From contig NC_089324.1 of assembly GCF_036669915.1 (NCBI RefSeq), forward strand, positions 14,266,131 through 14,330,130: a DNA stretch of 64,000 nucleotides, given 5' to 3'. A program made the position numbers and the translations under genes. The DNA is from Pocillopora verrucosa (taxonomy: Eukaryota > Cnidaria > Anthozoa > Scleractinia > Pocilloporidae). Positions within the stretch are counted from its first letter, which is position 1. Every line of letters starts with the position of its first letter. This document shows positions 60,056 through 64,000 of this stretch, piece after piece. The notes under the pieces are model-generated. The model was not told the DNA's origin, made no database searches, and worked only from the letters and a program-made list of their open reading frames with translations.

Positions 60056-60949
60056 AGTATCTACTAACTGTTGACGTTGCTTTGCCTTAAATTTAAAATT
60101 TACGGAAGGCAAAATGACCAACAGTTTGATTTACAGATATCCTCATCGGTGTTTCCTTGTTCCGTCTGACTACCTTTGTGAAGCACAATTATGTCTAAAA
60201 GTGATAGAGTTAGTAGATACAAGAAAGAATTTTTTGCAGAAAATTGAGTTATGTCACCGCGTTTTCCTGTAACAATCCCCGTTCTGATCCCATGGGATTG
60301 TACTTTACTCACCAGGGTAATGTTTATTCAGCTTCAGCATCGCCCAACAGTAACAACATTGGCATTATTGGTAGTTCGTATTAAATCAACCTCCCTCCAA
60401 TTTGGCTAAATTTTGTCCTCTTTGGCGTCTACCTGTCTATATTTTACTTTCATCAACTGCCATTTGCCATGGTTTTGATATCAGAAAAACGCAATCCTAC
60501 CGATCCCTCTAGCCTTTCCAATGCATTAATTGGAAGGCCACATCAGTTACAGAAGCCGTGTTTTACGGCGCTCTCACCCCGAGCAATCTTCATGTTGTCG
60601 TTCATTCATAAAACAAACGCCTTGAGCAGTTTTTTTAATAACTGTCATGCGAAAAAACTTGCGTGTTTATATGAGCCACAATTCGGCCGAATTTCACTGA
60701 ACATTTCACCTTCTGATTCTTCATAAAGACTAAAAAACTTCAGGGAGAAGTGTTGAATTCAACCTGCCGAACTATTTCAGTTTATGGACTATTACATATT
60801 ATAAACTTGGTTGGACACTTTTGAAAGCTTTTAATTAAGAGAATCAGATTATACTCTCAGTTGCACAAGAAGTAGGGAAAGACACTCGACTACGTCTCGT
60901 GTTTCCCTCTTCTCTTCTTTCGTGCTCTGGCTGCTTCCTATGTGCTTTA

Positions 60950-61096
60950 GTACAAACAGGTCATGAGAATATTCAAACTTATCAGATAGAAGTTGTTATC
61001 GTGATCTGACACCAAACACTTGTAACTTATTTACAAGGGAATGTGTAGCAGCTAGAGGGGAGAATTAACAGTCAGATCTTGGAGTTAAATGGTTAA
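60950..61096 (-). repeat. Family R1 repeat, truncated
   Basis: acaggtcatgagaatattca ... gagaattaacagtcagatct; lacks the outer left part. Confidence 0.75.
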
Positions 61097-61562
61097 CCTT
61101 ACAAAGTTACGCAATCGCATAACGCGGTTGTTTTTGTAATTTTTTTCTTTTGGGAGCGAGGCCTAAAAAGAGCTGGATGTCACATGGTACTCGTCTATTT
61201 CAGCACCCGGTACGTGTCACCCTTTCTAGTAGAAGAAAGCAATGTATATGTAGTTACTGCTAAGTTATCGAATGGAAATAATGTATTTAATGCGAGGTCC
61301 TCAGTGTAAAATATTCTTTGACAATCACAATCCTATAGTATTTGCCTTTACTACATTATTACGAGTATGCATAAATGCCATTAACATACAAAACTGAAAA
61401 TCTCGAAGCTAATTAGTTCAGTTGTATTCGATAAAGTTTCCTCGAGGAGAAGAGTAAACTTACAAATTTCAGTCTCCGATTATTGCACTTAAGGAAAGAG
61501 ACAATTCGGACCATTAGAAGTAGAATAGAAACTGGAAAGTTAATAAGTGTCTGTTGAAACAG

Positions 61563-63776
61563 CTACTTTAATATGAAAATCTTTTTAGGGGTAGTCACGA
61601 AAATACGTCCATCTGATGTTGCTGCTATTCCACGAGGACTAGGTAAATGAGTGATACTTTTTCCAGTGAAGCGACCGTCCAGAGAAAACTGCTGAACTCG
61701 ATGATTGAGCTGATCACACACCAAAAGGCAATGGGATCTGTTTATAAGCAAACCATACGGGCTGTCAAATTGTCCATCTTGATTGCCCCGTTTGCCAAAT
61801 CTGTGTAAGAATGTTCCCGACTTGTCGAAAGCCTTAATGCAATGATTTCCGCTATCGGATATGAAAAACTTGTCTTTGTAAGGGAAGCAGCTCTTTGAGT
61901 TGTTTAATTTTTCTGGGTCGATGTTTCCAAAGATGGAAATGGTCTCTCCTTCAGGTGACATCACCTGTATCCTACTCTTCCAAAACTCAGTTACAACAAT
62001 GCGACGTTCTTCATCCAAACAAACATCAGAAGGGAAATGAAACTCTCCTTTTCCTACTGCTCTTCCTAAAGTGTTCACAACAGTTCCAGTTTGGATATTA
62101 ATTTGTTTTATTATGCCGTTACCTGTGTCTGTAATCAAAATTTCGTCATCGTTCAAATATGTCACGCCAAATGGGTTTCTAAATTGCCCTTTAACTCCAA
62201 TGTTTCTCAGACATTTACCATTTTTATCGAATATGTAAACGGAGTTTGTACCACAATCAGTTACGGCAATATTCCCTATCGTATTTACCGCGATTCCAAA
62301 TAGATCGTTGACCCCTTCTCCTTTTAATAAATTCAGATCCAACTCACCGACCACAATAAGTTCACGCTCCTTCACCGCCACAGTGAACGGAGAGTTGGCG
62401 AGTGTATCTCCATTAATCTTCACTTCAATGCTGTAAGCACCGGGTACTTTGGGTATAAATTTCACTTCGAATCTACCGCTTTCTGTGTTGCAAACAGAGA
62501 CTTGTATGACATCTTTGTCTGGTTGTATGAGAACTTCAATTTGCAGTATGAGATCAGGCTGGTTACTTATTTCTCCATCAGGTGTATTGGGGGACAAAAT
62601 GAACTTTGCTTCTAAACCAGCCTGAAAAGTTTGATCCAGTCCCTCTAGAGTGGACCAACTTGCGTCTGCTATGTCTTCGGTGCCGATGTCGCCCAAGTCG
62701 AAGCCCATAACAGGAGTGGGGTAAAACTTGATGAACGAGGTTTGATGGTGTTGTGCAGCTTGGATTTCTCGAAGTTCTTCAAATCTCTGTTCCAAATTTG
62801 GCTTGTTTTGCATGACGTCCCAGCTCGAGCTTTTCTGTATCAAGTTTTCTGCAAAGTCGGCGACGTTATTGTTTTGTTTCATGAGAGATTCTACTGCCTG
62901 TCGAGCCGAATGGATTCTTTGGAGTCTCGTCACGTACGTTGTCTCGATTGATTCAATGGCTCGTCGCTCGCGCTTTCGAATCTCTGCAATCTTCTGCTCG
63001 GCTGCGCGCGAAACTTCGCGTTTGGCGAGTTGGGCATTGTCTCGCAGCTCAAAAGCTGTGTGATTAAACTGTCGAATCGTTTCTTTTAAATCGTTTTCCC
63101 TTGTTCGGCTCATAACAGCTTCCGCCATGATATCCCCTTTCTCGTTGTCCGCTGCTTCATCAAGCAAAATAACCTCATGGCTTTTATGAGCCGTGACGAT
63201 GCAAAGATGGCAGAGACAACATTGACACCGAAGGCAGTAAAATCTCGTGATTTCTCGCTCGTGGTACTTCTTGGTGCAAAAGGGCTGTCGCTTTAACAAA
63301 GCTTCGTAATCTTGATCTTGGAAGTCTTTAACAGGCATCGCTTTGTGTCCCTCGAATGCATCGCGCATAATTTCATGTGCGTACAGACATTCGGAACACA
63401 TGAATCGAGCACAATCAAAGCAGTAATGGACATTGGAGCCAGTCCTCTTACAGTTGCCACAAGGGATGTTTGTTCCATCGCCACTTTGTCGAACGGCATG
63501 GATAATCAACAAACTGTTGTGAAAAAAGCTGGTTGGCAACGCTTCGAAGCGATTTCCTTCTGGTAAGTGGATTTCTGCCTGACACTCGGGGCATCGGAAT
63601 TTTCCATGTCTTTGGCTCACTCTTGCGTGTTTTTCCAAACACTCACAGCAAAACGTGTGAAAACACGATATAATTTTCGGTTCTTCGAAGGCCTCGAGAC
63701 AAATTGAGCAAGTAACTTGTTTGGTGAGGTTTCTTAGGAAGGACTCCATTGTTTGCGTTTGATAGCCTGTAAACAC
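61563..63776 (-). CDS. TRIM-NHL protein (TRIM2/3/71-like E3 ubiquitin ligase), 737 aa, single exon
   Basis: Predicted RING-type ubiquitin ligase of the TRIM class VII layout. The RING spans residues 23-65 (C23, C26, C38, H40, C43, C46, C62, C65). B-box 1 is at about 106-144 (CGNC...CFDC...CSEC...H). B-box 2 is at about 167-200 (C...H...CLRC...CHLC...H). A coiled coil covers about 215-320 (AKREVSRAAEQKIAEIRKRE). A filamin/ABP280 domain lies at about 385-480 and ends AYSIEVKINGDTLANSPFTV. NHL repeats fill 480-737, each with the G-x-F-x-x-P-x-G/D-V pattern (for example GKGEFHFPSDVC, GQFDSPYGLL). Members of this family bind RNA or substrates through the NHL propeller. The whole frame lies in one exon, and an ATG ten codons in (MESFLRNLTKQ) is an alternative start. 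Cnidarian genomes carry many such genes, so orthology to one vertebrate TRIM is not implied. Confidence 0.92.
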   Translation of the reverse strand: MFTGYQTQTMESFLRNLTKQVTCSICLEAFEEPKIISCFHTFCCECLEKHARVSQRHGKFRCPECQAEIHLPEGNRFEALPTSFFHNSLLIIHAVRQSGDGTNIPCGNCKRTGSNVHYCFDCARFMCSECLYAHEIMRDAFEGHKAMPVKDFQDQDYEALLKRQPFCTKKYHEREITRFYCLRCQCCLCHLCIVTAHKSHEVILLDEAADNEKGDIMAEAVMSRTRENDLKETIRQFNHTAFELRDNAQLAKREVSRAAEQKIAEIRKRERRAIESIETTYVTRLQRIHSARQAVESLMKQNNNVADFAENLIQKSSSWDVMQNKPNLEQRFEELREIQAAQHHQTSFIKFYPTPVMGFDLGDIGTEDIADASWSTLEGLDQTFQAGLEAKFILSPNTPDGEISNQPDLILQIEVLIQPDKDVIQVSVCNTESGRFEVKFIPKVPGAYSIEVKINGDTLANSPFTVAVKERELIVVGELDLNLLKGEGVNDLFGIAVNTIGNIAVTDCGTNSVYIFDKNGKCLRNIGVKGQFRNPFGVTYLNDDEILITDTGNGIIKQINIQTGTVVNTLGRAVGKGEFHFPSDVCLDEERRIVVTEFWKSRIQVMSPEGETISIFGNIDPEKLNNSKSCFPYKDKFFISDSGNHCIKAFDKSGTFLHRFGKRGNQDGQFDSPYGLLINRSHCLLVCDQLNHRVQQFSLDGRFTGKSITHLPSPRGIAATSDGRIFVTTPKKIFILK

Positions 63777-64000
63777 AGCCTGTTTGAAATTCCGCGAAAA
63801 ACAGGATGTAGTTGAGTGATCTTATGAGCTGAAGCTAAATACATTTAGAAACTGGGCTATCATCACGCAGTCAGGCTTTTGCTGTAGAAGATCATGGCCG
63901 ATTAGGTTTCTTTTTTTGTTTTGATTGTCTGCATGTTTTCGAATTACTGATTTCTCGCTTACGTCGTCAAGTCAAAAATTGACGCGTGGATTTAAGTGTT
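63777..64000. other. 5' flank of the TRIM-NHL gene
   Basis: Presumed promoter and 5' UTR of the minus-strand TRIM-NHL gene. No clear core promoter motif or further coding sequence is visible before the right edge. Confidence 0.4.

Larger units (their letters stand above)
59266..61562. other. Intergenic stretch between the astacin and TRIM-NHL genes
   Basis: The two genes converge. Apart from the 84-bp duplication and one R1 copy I see no gene. Frames at 59835-59422 (minus) and 60469-60726 (plus) lack recognisable domains. Confidence 0.5.

Noticed and set aside
61895-63566. Plus-strand open frames across the TRIM-NHL gene
   Set aside because: They are antisense shadows of a strongly supported 737-aa coding frame and have no domains.
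1-64000. Bacterial, symbiont or viral origin of the window
   Set aside because: Spliceosomal introns in every multi-domain gene, metazoan extracellular modules, LINE and BEL/Pao elements all point to an animal nuclear genome.

Overview
This is a eukaryotic nuclear window. Its genes have many short exons with GT-AG introns, long AT-rich introns, many dispersed foldback repeats, LINE fragments and a BEL/Pao LTR retrotransposon. The gene content (astacin with ShK domains, PSMA-like peptidase, TRIM-NHL) and the repeats flanked by CCCTTTAACTCCCA-like ends suggest an anthozoan cnidarian, most likely a stony coral. That assignment is inference, not a measured match. I rebuilt gene models by hand from splice sites and phase. 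All complete models close in frame.

Layout. (1) 1-9102, minus: the first 11 coding exons (506 residues) of a type II membrane glutamate carboxypeptidase (PSMA/NAALADase) that runs off the left edge. (2) 11225-16220, plus: a complete five-exon, 457-aa gene with a SAP domain and a cysteine-rich C-terminal module resembling the Dppa2/4 conserved region (DCR) of vertebrate pluripotency factors. Its first intron appears to be GC-AG and splits the SAP domain. (3) 18.1-24.5 kb, plus: broken copies of a small gene (family X) and a duplicate of the 3' end of the SAP/DCR gene. One junction fuses a family X exon directly to a SAP/DCR exon. (4) 24.9-46.8 kb: three large direct blocks, each holding one intact minus-strand four-exon family X gene of 177-182 aa. 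The predicted proteins have no signal peptide and look like beta-trefoil cytokines of the IL-1/FGF clan. Blocks 1 and 2 are separated by a decayed BEL/Pao element with a 5-bp target-site duplication, itself interrupted by two head-to-head LINE tails. (5) 49049-59082, plus: a complete 14-exon, 629-aa secreted astacin metalloprotease with three ShK domains, a Pro/Thr-rich linker and a C-terminal F5/8C (discoidin) domain. (6) 61563-63776, minus: an intronless 737-aa TRIM-NHL protein (RING, two B-boxes, coiled coil, filamin, NHL).

These genes do not form one pathway. The most interesting parts are the family X array (three intact cytokine-like paralogues beside inverted pseudogene relics) and the SAP+DCR gene next to it. 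The chimeric junction shows that both loci took part in the same local duplications.
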